Shown here: positions 10,080 to 21,189 of the stretch, piece by piece
Position numbering within the stretch: the first letter of the stretch is position 1
Layout of the letters: the number at the start of each line of letters is the position of its first letter
Assembly (NCBI GenBank): GCA_028455995.1
Contig: JABELC010000003.1
Location: 2,976,001-3,040,000, forward strand
Reading direction: 5' to 3'
Origin: Scleromitrula shiraiana
Lineage: Eukaryota; Ascomycota; Leotiomycetes; Helotiales; Sclerotiniaceae
DNA: 64,000 nt
Translations under genes and position numbers: made by a program
Notes under the pieces: model-generated
Told to the model about the DNA's origin: nothing
The model's input: only the letters and a program-made list of their open reading frames with translations
The model's database searches: none

Positions 10080-11471
10080 CTACACCGAGTCTCTTCTCTT
10101 GTATATCTCTGGATTAAGATAAGATGTGATATCCAGCGTATCGTTTTCAATTTTACAAGAGATATAAGTTTGCAATCCCGTCGCATCTTCTAGGCGACGA
10201 TGGGCGCAAATCCGACGCAAAGCCTCCATGAAATTCTCGGCAACTCTGCCTTGTGAAACTCCACGCTGCTCGAAGAAAGTTTGTAAGCCTCTGGCTATAG
10301 AGAGGTCGCTGAGGCCGTAGTGACGCACGGGTAAATATACTTTAGTGGTGATTTTGCTACTCCCGGGTCTTACTTCGAAATAGAAGAGGATTCCTGATGT
10401 ATCGTGCGCACTGGGTGAGAGCTGACTGGCATGGGTTTGATTCCAATCGTTGTTCGGAAAGTTAAATACCAGATTCCATAGCTCTGAGAGTTCCTCTAGA
10501 CCATTGAGTATCTTTGATTTGTCTTCAAATATGCTCATGATAGCTTGGGTTTCTTTTAGGCTTGTACGTGGTGTTCGAGCATAGACTTTCATGCGAGACC
10601 TACTTGGCGCAACACAGTCAATTGCAATCATGAATGGATTGAGGTCGAAAGATAAGCCATGCGTTGTCCAGATTTTCAGTAGTGTAGGAAGAGATGGCCA
10701 ATGGTTGCGACATGCAGGGGTCGAAAGAATTTCCATGATGATATCCTGACTTGACTTTCCCGTCATTGATTGTTTTTCGAATGGTAATATATAAGACTTG
10801 ATGAGGGGCATATCTTCGCCTAATTCAAAAGCTAGAAATAGAGACGATCGAGACTTTGCGGAGTTCAGCCACAACGAACAGTCTTGAGAGCATTGTGCTT
10901 CTTGTGTTTTCAAGGACGCAAACTGGTTTGACAACTGATAAAACCATCGGAAATCGACATCCGGGATCAACGCCTCCAGGCGTTTAACAAGCTCGAATGT
11001 GGCAATTTTATTCCAAGGATCACTCGCTGTACCACTTTGCACACTAATAGCCTCCATGCTAAATCGAATTCGTCGACTCACGACCCCTGTCGAGTTTCCC
11101 CATGCCCAACTATACTCGATGGGCGTATAGTCATCAGTCATGAAGCTCTTCCATTGTGATGGCTGACCATCAAGAGCTGGACGCGGGCCTAAGCTTGAAA
11201 CAATAAAGTCCCGGTAGAAGACTAGAGCTTCAGATATCTGCTTATAACTGTAACCACCAAGAGATAGAAGTATTTTCAAAGTTTCGCTAGTTGAGTTCCA
11301 CCAGAAAAGTGAATTTTGATTAAGACGTGGCAATGTCAATTCAAGCTCGATAGGATGGTTATTTGAAGAGCTTTCCAATATTTGATGGTTTAAGGTCTGC
11401 AAATAGTGTTAGGACGATAATCGGTGTCACATACAAGAACTGGGAAGACAAACTTTAGGAAAGTCAAGCAT
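10080..11471 (-). CDS. DMATS-type aromatic prenyltransferase
   Basis: Two exons, 11471-11454 (six codons) and 11396-10080, 444 aa, joined by a 57-nt intron (GTTTGT donor, CTAAC branch point, TTTGCAG acceptor). The first exon is needed because the long exon has no ATG before its conserved part. ABBA-fold landmarks are all present: FWWNSTSETLKILLSLGGYS, the catalytic Glu region MTDDYTPIEYSW (Glu about residue 100), RIRFSMEAI, the pyrophosphate-contact set LIKSYILP, RMKVYART and KVYLPVRHYG, and length close to the usual 420-460. These enzymes transfer a dimethylallyl group from DMAPP to indole or another aromatic acceptor, metal-independently, in specialised metabolism. The acceptor cannot be predicted here. 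It diverges from a P450, its likely pathway partner. No break is visible. Confidence 0.92.
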
Positions 11472-12569
11472 GATGAGAATTTCCTCTCAACTTATGTGAC
11501 GAAATAGATCCTCTTAGAAGTATCAACGGAGTGCAGGTCACTTGTTATCAAACATAAATAGTTAGCATTCCAAGTAGACGCGACAGAACCCAAGCACCCA
11601 AGAAACCATACTTCAAGCCATGAATGTCTAGGGCAGCCTGAGAAATCGATTATAGAATGGCGTCCGATTCCCGAATTTTGGTAGACGAGAGAGTCAGAGC
11701 AGGGGACAAATGGGACGGCTCGCACAAGCCAAACAAACGAATAGATAGGGAATTATTATCCAAGACTTCAAGACAAATATACATCCCAAAGCGAGCAACT
11801 ATGCCGTCTCATTCTCGTATATATTGTACAATGAAATGCATGGTTCCAGATTGAAACCCTGTATGGGAGTTCATATGTACCAGTATGCTATTTGCCGGGT
11901 ATCTATCTATCATAGGATTACGGTAGCAGTCTAGCAGATGGATATTATAGACTGTTCATCTGATCTTGCTGCCCCAATCTTGCATAAAACTACACAATCG
12001 TAGTGGAGTGGCCATGTCCATCTTGGCCGGTGCAATTTCTCCGAGAAATAGAATGCTTACTTACTTCCACCTAGATATAAGCATGCAATGTGACGCTAGA
12101 TATACAGCACCGATACGCGTCCCCAAAGATGGCATTGCTGACCACTTGAATAAATACCCCAGGATTGTGATTTTAACCGGTAGCTAGCGATTACGTTCGA
12201 GACCAAGACGCCAAATATGTGGTGTAACCACCTTTGATCCGGAAGGACTTGTTGATTATTGTTGTGAGATCTTACATTTTATCCGGTGTGGAGGTTGTTA
12301 GATACGGTAGATGCGATGGATAGGTATATTTTGTTAAGATCAGAAATTCTATAAATATGATTATATATAGGAAGTATCTTGGTTGGGGATAAATATACTT
12401 ACCCAAAATACCCGAGCCTTCTTTTGCGTATCTTGTTTTCGTTGAGAGATAGATTGACTGCTCTAGCCCTATCATTATCACATTGTGGCAGCGTTTTGAG
12501 AATATTCATCGACGTGAATCCTATTCTTCGGCTTCACTAAGTTCTAGCTGTCAATCAAGTAGACCGGCC
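11472..12569. promoter_or_regulatory. Divergent DMATS/P450 promoter region
   Basis: 1.1 kb between the DMATS (-) and P450 (+) start codons. It is AT-rich; small frames at 11492-11854 and 11966-12187 lack family similarity and look spurious. A shared bidirectional promoter for the pair is inferred from the arrangement, not from a recognised motif. Confidence 0.5.
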
Positions 12570-14630
12570 ATGTCTCCCATCGCACAATTAGGCATACTCC
12601 CCACTATACTCTACCTGCACGCCTCAATAACTATAGCCCTTCTATCCACAGCCATAATACTCTACGCAATCCTCGCACGACGATACTGGGGCTATCTAAA
12701 CAAAATCCCCGGACCATTCCTCGCCAGTATCTCCAACCTCTGGCGATGGAACGCCGTTTGGCACGAGGACGTCCACATCCGGAGTTTAAAACTCCACAAC
12801 CGATATGGCCCTCTCGTTAGAATTGGGCCCAAATGCATCTCGGTGTCCAGCCCCGAGGGAATCCAGGCAATTTATCTCAATAAGAAGGGATTCCAGAAGG
12901 TATTCAATCTTCCCATATCATCCACGCTAATCATTGTAAATACGACGCTCATTCTCGATATTAGGCTCCTATGTATGGGATTCTTCAACCAGTACTAGAT
13001 GGCTCGCCGCTGCACAATATATTCTCCACATCCGACATCGACTACCACAGCGCGCTCAAGCGAACCATAGGAAACCTGTACTCCTTTTCCGCACTCAAAG
13101 ATATCCAGCCCAATCTCGATCGCTGCGTATCGCTATTCATGGAGCGTCTTGGGGATCTTACAAAATCCGGACCGGCGACCGTGGATATGAGTGCTTGGCT
13201 TCAATACTATACGTTTGATTCGCTGGGAGAAGTTAATTTTTCCCAGCCGATGGGGTTTTTGAAGAGTGGGACTGATCTGGATGGGATTTGTGAGTTGGAT
13301 CATCATATGATGAGACATTTTGCTTTGGTATGTATGGATATAACATAATGATTCTTTTCCCGCGAGATGTGAGAATGAATGTGAATGCACTAATCAAGAA
13401 AGTTAGTGGGGCCAAGTTTTAAGTGTCGAGGGTATAGTATCGAAGTGGAAAGCAGCGACTGGAAATCGCGTTGCGAAACCCAACCCATTATTCCATGTAC
13501 GTAGGTCCAACGATCGCTAGCAAACACCAAACTACTGGTTACCAACGTGATGCGAATCTAACAAACTACATCCCACAGTTCACCCTCGACATAATCGAGA
13601 AGCGAATCCAGAATCCAACCACCTCGGTAGATATCCTGAACAAATTTCTCCAGCTGCACGAGAGTGCTCCGGATCGATTACGCAGGGATGATCTCACGGC
13701 TGCCATCTATATCAACGTGTACGTATGAGCCTAACTCGTGATTTGTGATTCTGAAGCAGGCGAGCTGACAGCTAGACGCATAGCGTGACCGCACATGATG
13801 TTATCGCTATCACTCTCCGAGCCATACTATACTATCTCTGCCGCACACCGCGGGTCTATCACAAACTGTACGAGGAAATCGACGCAGCGGAACGGATGGG
13901 ATGTCTTTCAGTGCCCGCAAAATACCATCAAGTTAGTTCCATGCCATACTTGTAAGTACTTACTCAACATTACCCCCCCCCCCTCCCCCCCTTTTTTTTT
14001 CAATCTCTATCCACACTCCCCCACAATACCGAATCGAAAATACACTCAAGTAACCCTCACTCCCCCTTACGCCAGAACCGCCGTAATAGACGAAACGCTG
14101 CGCATCCACCCCAGCACGGGCATAATCTTCGAGCGGCTCGTCCCCAGCGGCGGACTAACTCTGCACGGGATCCACATACCCGAGAACACGATTGTCGGGA
14201 GTAACGCGTGGGTGACGAATCGAAACCCGGAGGTTTTTGGAGATGATGTCGAGGTGTTTAGACCCGAGAGGTGGATTGGTGTTGGCGCGGATAGGATGGT
14301 CGGGATGAGGAAGAGTATTCTTACTGTGAGTTCCCTAGCAAAGCTTACAAACAAAACAAACAAACACACAAACAAACAAACAAACAAAAACACCAAACTA
14401 ACCAACCAACCCACACCCGACAAAAGTGGGGAGCAGGCGCGCGCAGCTGCATAGGAAAACGACTCGCGCTGATGCAAATGGCGCCGGTGATCGTCGAGCT
14501 GTATCGGAATTTCTCCATGGAGCTGCAGGATCCGCGGAGGGAGTGGCGTGTTTCGGGGGGGTGGCTTACTCGACAGACGGGTATGGATATGCTTGTGAAG
14601 AGGAGGAGGGGGGGGAAGCTGGTGATGTAG
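12570..14630 (+). CDS. Cytochrome P450 monooxygenase with atypical I-helix and heme-loop motifs
   Basis: Seven exons: 12570-12899, 12965-13327, 13407-13496, 13579-13718, 13784-13951, 14076-14325, 14427-14630; total 514 aa, all GT-AG in phase. An N-terminal membrane anchor (ASITIALLSTAIILYAILA) is followed by the hinge IPGPFLASISNLWRW. K-helix ExxR is ETLR (E370, R373), the PERF-like motif is RPERW (426-430), and the heme loop is WGAGARSCIG with Cys about 455; the usual first Phe is Trp. The I-helix reads VVTAHDVIAITLRAI where relatives have AGxDTTAITLRAI, so the conserved Thr pair is Val-Ile. Overall it resembles the pisatin-demethylase-like group. The ATG at 12570 is used because an in-frame extension upstream has no ATG. 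Probably an ER-bound oxidase acting on a prenylated product of the divergent DMATS; this role is inferred. The intron at 13952-14075 holds a long poly-C/poly-T tract. Confidence 0.88.
13970..14001 (+). repeat. Poly-C/poly-T tract within P450 intron
   Basis: About 30 bases made almost only of C then T, just upstream of the 3' splice site region of intron 5 of the P450 gene. It may act as a long polypyrimidine tract; it is also a likely sequencing trouble spot. Confidence 0.85.
14347..14412 (+). repeat. (ACAA)n microsatellite in last P450 intron
   Basis: Interrupted runs of ACAAACAAAC and CCAACCAACC within the last intron (14326-14426) of the P450 gene. Seen directly; probably neutral. Confidence 0.8.
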
Positions 14631-15294
14631 AGAGGGGGGGACTATATGGTTTGGAGATGGGTGGTTGGATGGATGGTTGGGAGAGGGTGTTTGGGAGAGG
14701 TGACGGTTTGTTTGGTTGTGGGGTTGGGGTTATGGCTTGCTGGGTGGTGTTGTTGTTGTTGTTGTTGTTGTTGTTCTTGCTGTCGTTATGTGGTAAGCAT
14801 TGATATGCTGAATATCTTGAATGAGGATTGGAAAATGGATTGATGGGATGTGGGATGTGATGTTGTTCGTGTTGATCTACGTCATTCAAGTAATTATATT
14901 AAAATTTCAACAGCAAATACCTGAGATAGCACACATCCCTCTTACTCATTTCAAGAAGATAAATTCCAAGAAAAACATAGTTTAAAATTTAAGATATAAG
15001 CATCGTATCGCATGCACGTATACAACCACCTAATTGACTAACCAACTAATCCATGGCTATTTCAAACTATCACATCGAATCGTGAATGCCCTCGTCCCCC
15101 TCATCTATCCCATCCAAACCACACAATTTAATCCTCCCCCTGTCACTTTTCTCCTTCTGACAGCTATCCAAAGACTGAAGCTTAAATGCTTGTTTCATTC
15201 TTACATCATACACCCAACACCTCTTATAATTCCGATTCTGATTCCTTCGACGGTTTTCTTCCTCTCCACCAAAACAAAAACCCGCCCCCAAAAA
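14631..15294. other. Intergenic, tail-to-tail spacer
   Basis: 664 bp between the P450 (+) and the disordered-protein gene (-). Contains G-rich sequence directly after the P450 stop and a (GTT)n run at about 14749-14775. No gene seen. Confidence 0.55.
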
Positions 15295-18165
15295 CTAATG
15301 CAACCTCTCCCCCAACTTAACCACCGCCGCCCACCCCTCACAACACCTCGTCTCCATCCCATGACCACACCACGGACACTTAACCGCCGTACTAACCACC
15401 CCACTCACGCCCAGCTTCTGATCTTTTACTATTCCATCCGGTCGCGCCATGCATTCGTATAGTTTCGATGGCATGTCGTGGAAGTAGCGGCAGTGGCAGC
15501 AGATGACGAACATTTTCGCTAAGGAGGGTTGTTGTGAAGAAGAGGAGTGGTGAGATTGGAGACTTGTGAGGGAGGAGTTGGGATCGATGGGACGTTTGGA
15601 TGACGATGGTGATGGTGATTTTCCTTTTCCCTTGGTGGGAGATCGAGGTCTGAGCATATTAAGTCGTGCAGTCTGCAAATACTGTCCACCGTCGCCCGCG
15701 CCGGACGAGGAACTAGAATTATAGTTCTTATTATTATTGGGTTCGATAGATGACGAGGACATGATTGAGTTTTTCGAATCATTGTATTGAGTATATGCTG
15801 ATTCTGATTTTCCTATTCCTCCTCCTATTCCTGCTCCCGCAGCCAAGGCACTACTTGAGCGTTTTCCTTGACGGGGACGTAAAGGTTGATGTTTTAACGT
15901 TGGGAGGAATTTTAATTCATCTTTGAATGTTTGTGTGGACGATGATTTGGAAAGACTTAGTCGGCGATGTAGATCTGTGATTCCTTCTTCCGTGTTGGGA
16001 TTAATTGATGCGCGTGATGCGTAAGGATTAGTAGGAGATGCTGTTGATGGTTTTTGTTCGGTGGGGGTTTGATCACTATATTCTTCGTCTTGTAAAATAG
16101 GATGAGCTATTCTACTGGGAATATCCTGGGTTTTGGTATTCTGAACGGGGACTGTAGGAATAGAAAATGGTCCTTTTTGAGATTGAGGTCTAGATGCAGC
16201 TGGTGTTGTGATATTTGATTGTTCGTCAAAACTCAAATATTCCTCACTCGAACCAGTAAAAGATCTTGAGCTAGATCTTCTATCTTTCTTCTGTTTTCTA
16301 TTTGGAACCGGATTGATGGTGTCTCTTGCAAATGGCTTTTGTGGCGGCTCAATAATTACAGGTGGGGGAACCATCGTTGGAGATTTAATTTCAGGTTCTG
16401 TTTGTCGCCGAGCTATTTGACTAGGTAGAATGCTTCTACTATCAAATCCATTGGCTATTGGTGAAAGAGTTGATTGTGGACGAGTTTTTTTCTCTGGCGG
16501 AGCTTCATCTGGAATAGTGGATCCAGAAGATGATACATTGATTGGGGTTTGATATGAATGCCTCGAAAAGGTAGTTATAGAAGCACCCTTCATACCTTGG
16601 AATGATGGTGGTAGTGGACTAGGTATTGGAGATCTTCCTCGAAAGGAGAACATTCCCTCTTCCGGTTGTATACTATTCTGGGATTCTTTTGTGGATAGTC
16701 TAAGGTTCGGAGGGGTATATTCATCATTTATAAATGTACCATAATTTCCTTCATTATCAGATATTTCCATACTGATTTGAGGTATAGTCCCAGAACTAGA
16801 TGTTTGAGTATGACCATGAGGACCATGTATTGATGGACTCCTTTTTACCATCTGCTGTTGAGAGGATGCTTCTACTTTACTCTCGTTCTTGGAATATAAA
16901 TCTCGATCCTTACTTTGGCGTCCTTGGTTAGGAAAATATCCAACATCTCCATTGTCGAGTTCTTGTGGAGAAGTGTCGAAATCCTGGAAATAGAACGGCT
17001 GTTGTGTTTCTGTAGTGGGTTTCTGGGTATTTTCTAACCCAAACCTAAACCCTGGAGAGGGAGGCATTTCAATCGATTCCGTCCTGCTATTTTTCCTTGC
17101 ATCTGGACTTCGAGGGTTATTGGGTTTACGAATATTTCTATTCATAATAGGATCCAGAGGAGGTTCAGGAGAAATCTTAGAATGGTATGAGTCCTCGCTT
17201 TTTGATTTAATGGGCAATTCGAGAGGGGGCCTGTTATTTCCAGGATAGCTACTATTCAAATCCGAAATCCGATTATGAGGATTCTGAAGCGAAATAGGAG
17301 GTCGACTATCCTTATTTCCCCGCGCTGGATAATTTTGGGATGTTTTCGAATCCTGACTCACGCCCCCCTGCTGTAATAAAGACTCATCGGCAAGTTGTAA
17401 TCTTAATCCTCCAATAAATCCACTTTTGGTAGGTGAACCACTCTTAGTAGGTGAAGTGGATAAAGATCCTGATTCTCGTGATAGACTTCTAGATCTCCAT
17501 GAAGAAAAAAGATTCCTAATTCCGAGGTCCAAACTAGTTCGCCTAGATCGCCTACCCGCATTGGAATCCGCTATCGACTCGGTAATTTCTGGGGAACCTT
17601 GAACTGAAGGTGCCGAGTTTATTCCATCGGGTACTGGAGGAGCCACCTTACTTAAACGTCTGTTGGTTGGTGGTGCTTTACTTAATCGACCTTTACTCTT
17701 CACTGCTGCAGCTTTATCTTCTTTCGCCGCCTTTTCTTTCTCCTTTTTTATCCTTTCTTCTTCCTTTTTGCGCATCTTCTCAGCTTCTTGTCTTTGCATC
17801 CTTCGTTGTTTCCCTTCCCCACCATCCCAAGCCGGCGATCGACATATAGATGATGCATCCGAGTCATTCCCATCTACCTCGGGAGATTTATTAATCGAGG
17901 AATTGGCAATTTCTTCCTTTGCTTCTGGAGCTTTGATTTGTATCATAACATGCTTCGGTTTCGAATTTTGATTCTGATTCTGATTCTGATTCTTAGGAAT
18001 CGCAACAGATAACGTAGGAGCAGTCATAGCTCGATCAGTCTGCCTGAAAGGGACCGGACGTTCTGATGGGGATATAGAATGAGCATTTGAACTCGAGGGA
18101 CTCTTTTCGCGAAAGAAGGTATTGCGCGCAGTTGGGCTAACTACCGTCGTTGAAGAGGCTTGCAT
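15295..18165 (-). CDS. Large intrinsically disordered protein with C-terminal Cys-cluster (putative zinc-binding) module
   Basis: Single long exon; the first ATG in frame is at 18165, giving 956 aa (three further codons upstream are open but contain no ATG, so an extra 5' exon is possible). Most of the protein is Ser/Pro/Gln/Asn-rich and low-complexity. A Lys/Glu-rich, probably helical stretch lies near residues 125-165 (EEERIKKEKEKAAKED). The last 85 residues are different: ordered-looking with FVICCHCRYFHDMPSKLYEC, then CPWCGH and TRCCEGW, giving a CxxC...C...CxxC...C pattern that could bind zinc. I recognise the architecture as a conserved fungal unknown but cannot assign a function. Upstream lies a 4.9-kb desert. 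The open frame of this length makes it clearly a gene. Confidence 0.8.
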   Translation of the reverse strand: MQASSTTVVSPTARNTFFREKSPSSSNAHSISPSERPVPFRQTDRAMTAPTLSVAIPKNQNQNQNQNSKPKHVMIQIKAPEAKEEIANSSINKSPEVDGNDSDASSICRSPAWDGGEGKQRRMQRQEAEKMRKKEEERIKKEKEKAAKEDKAAAVKSKGRLSKAPPTNRRLSKVAPPVPDGINSAPSVQGSPEITESIADSNAGRRSRRTSLDLGIRNLFSSWRSRSLSRESGSLSTSPTKSGSPTKSGFIGGLRLQLADESLLQQGGVSQDSKTSQNYPARGNKDSRPPISLQNPHNRISDLNSSYPGNNRPPLELPIKSKSEDSYHSKISPEPPLDPIMNRNIRKPNNPRSPDARKNSRTESIEMPPSPGFRFGLENTQKPTTETQQPFYFQDFDTSPQELDNGDVGYFPNQGRQSKDRDLYSKNESKVEASSQQQMVKRSPSIHGPHGHTQTSSSGTIPQISMEISDNEGNYGTFINDEYTPPNLRLSTKESQNSIQPEEGMFSFRGRSPIPSPLPPSFQGMKGASITTFSRHSYQTPINVSSSGSTIPDEAPPEKKTRPQSTLSPIANGFDSRSILPSQIARRQTEPEIKSPTMVPPPVIIEPPQKPFARDTINPVPNRKQKKDRRSSSRSFTGSSEEYLSFDEQSNITTPAASRPQSQKGPFSIPTVPVQNTKTQDIPSRIAHPILQDEEYSDQTPTEQKPSTASPTNPYASRASINPNTEEGITDLHRRLSLSKSSSTQTFKDELKFLPTLKHQPLRPRQGKRSSSALAAGAGIGGGIGKSESAYTQYNDSKNSIMSSSSIEPNNNKNYNSSSSSGAGDGGQYLQTARLNMLRPRSPTKGKGKSPSPSSSKRPIDPNSSLTSLQSHHSSSSQQPSLAKMFVICCHCRYFHDMPSKLYECMARPDGIVKDQKLGVSGVVSTAVKCPWCGHGMETRCCEGWAAVVKLGERLH

Positions 18166-19288
18166 ACGATCCAACTAGTTTTGTCAAAAGTTAGCCCATT
18201 ATTACATGGCCATGTGGTAAAAAATACGAATACAATGAAATTTGGAATACTTTGTTCCTCTTTTCCAAGTCTAGCATCCGTTGAAGTGTGTTTCTCCTTG
18301 GATCTGAACGGCCATGTTTCTCCTTTGGATTCATTTCGGATACTTGGTAAATATAAAAAGTGATAGATGAAGTGAGAGAAAAATTGGAACCCAAGTTTTG
18401 TGGCTCATTCAATAAAATTGGCGCAACTCGCAGATGTCAGTCAGTGAATAGTGAATGTTGGTATCCTTCAATTTTAATAAATCAATATAGATATTGGTAT
18501 CGATCGTAAGACAAGGTCGAATAAATATTAATTAATGTAAGCCAATAAAATCAAACAAAATAAAAGTCTAGAAAATAGGAATTGATGTCATACAATTCAT
18601 AAAAGCGGATGATGAAGTATTATCTTTTTCTTCCCAGATCTAACGAATATCAAATAGCTATACCAAAAAAACGAATGTGAGCAAAAAAATAAATAAATAA
18701 ATAAAAAATAAATAAATAAAAACAAGGCAATCTGTACAATATATGCAAAGTAAAAAAAATGATATAAAAAAAACGAAAGTCTATGTATGAATTGTATGTA
18801 AAATGCTATGCCGTATGTACCGATGATTTTTTAATCGAAGTAAGGAAAAGAAGTTAAAGATTCTCGTGATGGTGATGGTGATGGTGAAGTAAGAGAAGAA
18901 TGAGGAGAGGAGGGAAGAAGAAGAAGAAGAAGAAGAAGAGGAAAATAATAAAATAGGGTAAGATGCTGGTGATACGATGAATATGAATGAATGGTTGAAA
19001 AAAAGGAAAAAAAGATATATTTAAACGTTCAACGAACGAACGAAACGAATGATTGATTTGATGGATTTATTAATTAAGTACAACTTTGAAGGTAAATCTA
19101 AGGCTGTTCTTGTCTTGTCTTGTCTTGTATTTTCTGGTATGGTCTGTTTTGTCTGTTTTGTCTATCTAATAATGTCTTTATTACAGTGTATCATCATAGC
19201 TGGAGTTATGTGTATTATACCACTATACCACCTTACCCAACCCAATCTACCACCATTCGTATAAAGATGCTTACTTGGCGGGGCGGGG

Positions 19289-19382
19289 CTGTAAGGTGTA
19301 AGGTGTAAAGTGTAAGGTGTAAAGATGTAAGATGTAAGGTGTAAGGTGTAAAGATGTAAGATGTAAGGTGTAAGGTGTAAGG
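19289..19382 (+). repeat. Minisatellite of GTAAGGTGTAAAG-type units
   Basis: About 94 bp of tandem 7-13-bp units built from TGTAAGG and TGTAAAGA, with small variations between copies. Seen directly. Confidence 0.85.
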
Positions 19383-19799
19383 TAATAAGTATAGAAGTAG
19401 AAATAAAAGAAGCCCACCCACCTTATGGATAATTTATAAATATATTTCAGTTTACCTAACCCGAGTAGGAGGAGTATTAAAAAGAAGAGTAGCTAGCCCC
19501 CGGATTTCACCAATTCTTACAGGTAGAGAAACTCGGAAATTCTAGAAACCCTTCCCCCTCCCCCGAAAAAAAAAAAAAATGTTATTTCCCCTCCACTTCA
19601 CTCCACACCAGCCAGTGCATCACCATCATCATATCCATATCCATACCTACCTAGGTATCTATACCCATTACCGTATCATCAACCCATTCTCCACCGTTTC
19701 CAACCTTACGTTATGAACATTGGGTAGAGCCAAAACAATAACTACTATACTCCCGCCACTGTAACCCCTTACAAATAAAAAAACTAAAAAACTAAAGAA

Positions 19800-19865
19800 A
19801 AAGCAGAAGTAGAAGTAGAAGCAGAAGCAGAAGTAGAAGCAGAAGCAGAAGCAGAAGCAGAAGTA
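19800..19865 (+). repeat. Hexameric (GCAGAA/GTAGAA)n array
   Basis: About eleven tandem hexamers alternating GTAGAA and GCAGAA. The T/C variation within units suggests an old array. Confidence 0.85.
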
Positions 19866-20877
19866 TCAATAGAAAGAAAGAGAAAGGTCCAAAAAAAATA
19901 AAAATAAAAATAAAAATACATTGAGCTCGTGTTCCAAATAATTCCTTGGCACAGGTACTGAATCAATCAATCATCACTTCATTGTTGTCCATCCCATCCA
20001 TGCGTACGTGCTCTTACCCTGCCCTATCCTATCCTATCCTGACCTATTCTGTTTAATGCACCCACTACATCACATCACATTACGATCACGTATTCGATTC
20101 GGATTCACGGATCTCTTCGATACGATCATACACACGGTAAATAATAACTTCTTCCTCTCAAGCATTGATAATTTTATATTGGAGAGATGATATGTTGTTA
20201 TTGTAGTAGTTTAATTGGAATGGATTGTATTGTATTGTATTATATTGTATTGTATTGTATAATATTAGATTAGATTGGATGGTAGAAATAATGGAGTTGA
20301 GGAAAAAAAGGGGAAAAAAGAAAACGGTGTATTAAAGTTTAAAAAGAAGGAAACAACCTTATTATTTCAAGGTTATTTTAGTTAAGTGATGTAGTGTAGT
20401 AATGTAGTAATGATTGATTATCCACTTTCCATGTTAAGTAATCAAAACGTAAAAGACTCTAATAAGAGGTAAAATATCTTGTACGAGTACTGTCTATACT
20501 TATTATTATAAACCTATAATTAGGGAATGCATAACAGTTACATACATAGAACATAGAACATACAACATACATACATACTTAAACAGATACTGTACATATA
20601 TATCCGCCCACTGGTGCATACATCGTATCACATATACTATCGAATTTAATTGAATTGAATTATAATACACAACAAAACATTCTTCCATTCATATGAGTAC
20701 AGTACAATAATGTCAACAATACCAATTGTAGGTAATCACATCACAATTACAATGACAATGACAATTATTCCAATCATAACCATAACCATAATATCCGATT
20801 ACCCGAACAATGCATACAATAACAGACCTCGAGAAATGTAACATGAGGTGAAGATCTTCTTGATCGACACTAGCATT

Positions 20878-20944
20878 CTTCTACTCTACTCTATTCTACT
20901 CTACTCTACTCTACTCTACTCTACTCTACTCTACTCTACTCTAC
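20878..20944 (+). repeat. (CTACT)n pentamer microsatellite
   Basis: About 13 tandem copies of a CTACT-type pentamer, nearly perfect, one interruption (CTATT). Confidence 0.9.
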
Positions 20945-21033
20945 ATATCCACGAATTTATCAAGCAAGCCCTAGAAGTTCCAATATCAACCATATATCCT
21001 ACACCCACCAGCCAGCTTTTCTACCATATACAA

Positions 21034-21079
21034 TCAGTCAGTCAGTCAGTCAGTCAGTCAGTTAATCAGTCAGTCAGTA
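21034..21079 (+). repeat. (CAGT)n tetramer microsatellite
   Basis: About 11 copies of CAGT with one interruption (TTAAT). Confidence 0.9.
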
Positions 21080-21129
21080 TCAACTAATAGTACAATACAT
21101 CTATCCATTCATACCCATATATTTAGTGA

Positions 21130-21189
21130 TACCAATACCAATATACCAATACCAATACCAATACCAATACCAATACCAATACCAATATC
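21130..21189 (+). repeat. (AATACC)n hexamer microsatellite
   Basis: About ten tandem copies of AATACC with one short variant unit. Confidence 0.9.

Noticed and set aside
12483..12569. 29-residue N-terminal extension of the P450
   Set aside because: It begins with TTG rather than ATG and adds a polar stretch before the membrane anchor; ATG at 12570 gives the usual P450 N-terminus.
15034..15462. Plus-strand Pro/Thr-rich frame
   Set aside because: Antisense to the conserved Cys-rich end of the disordered-protein gene and its 3' region.
18174..18174. Start of the disordered protein nine bases further upstream
   Set aside because: The codon there is TTG; the first ATG in frame is at 18165.
20878..21189. 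Regularly spaced repeats resembling a CRISPR array
   Set aside because: They are pure microsatellites of 4-6 bp without spacers, in a eukaryotic genome.
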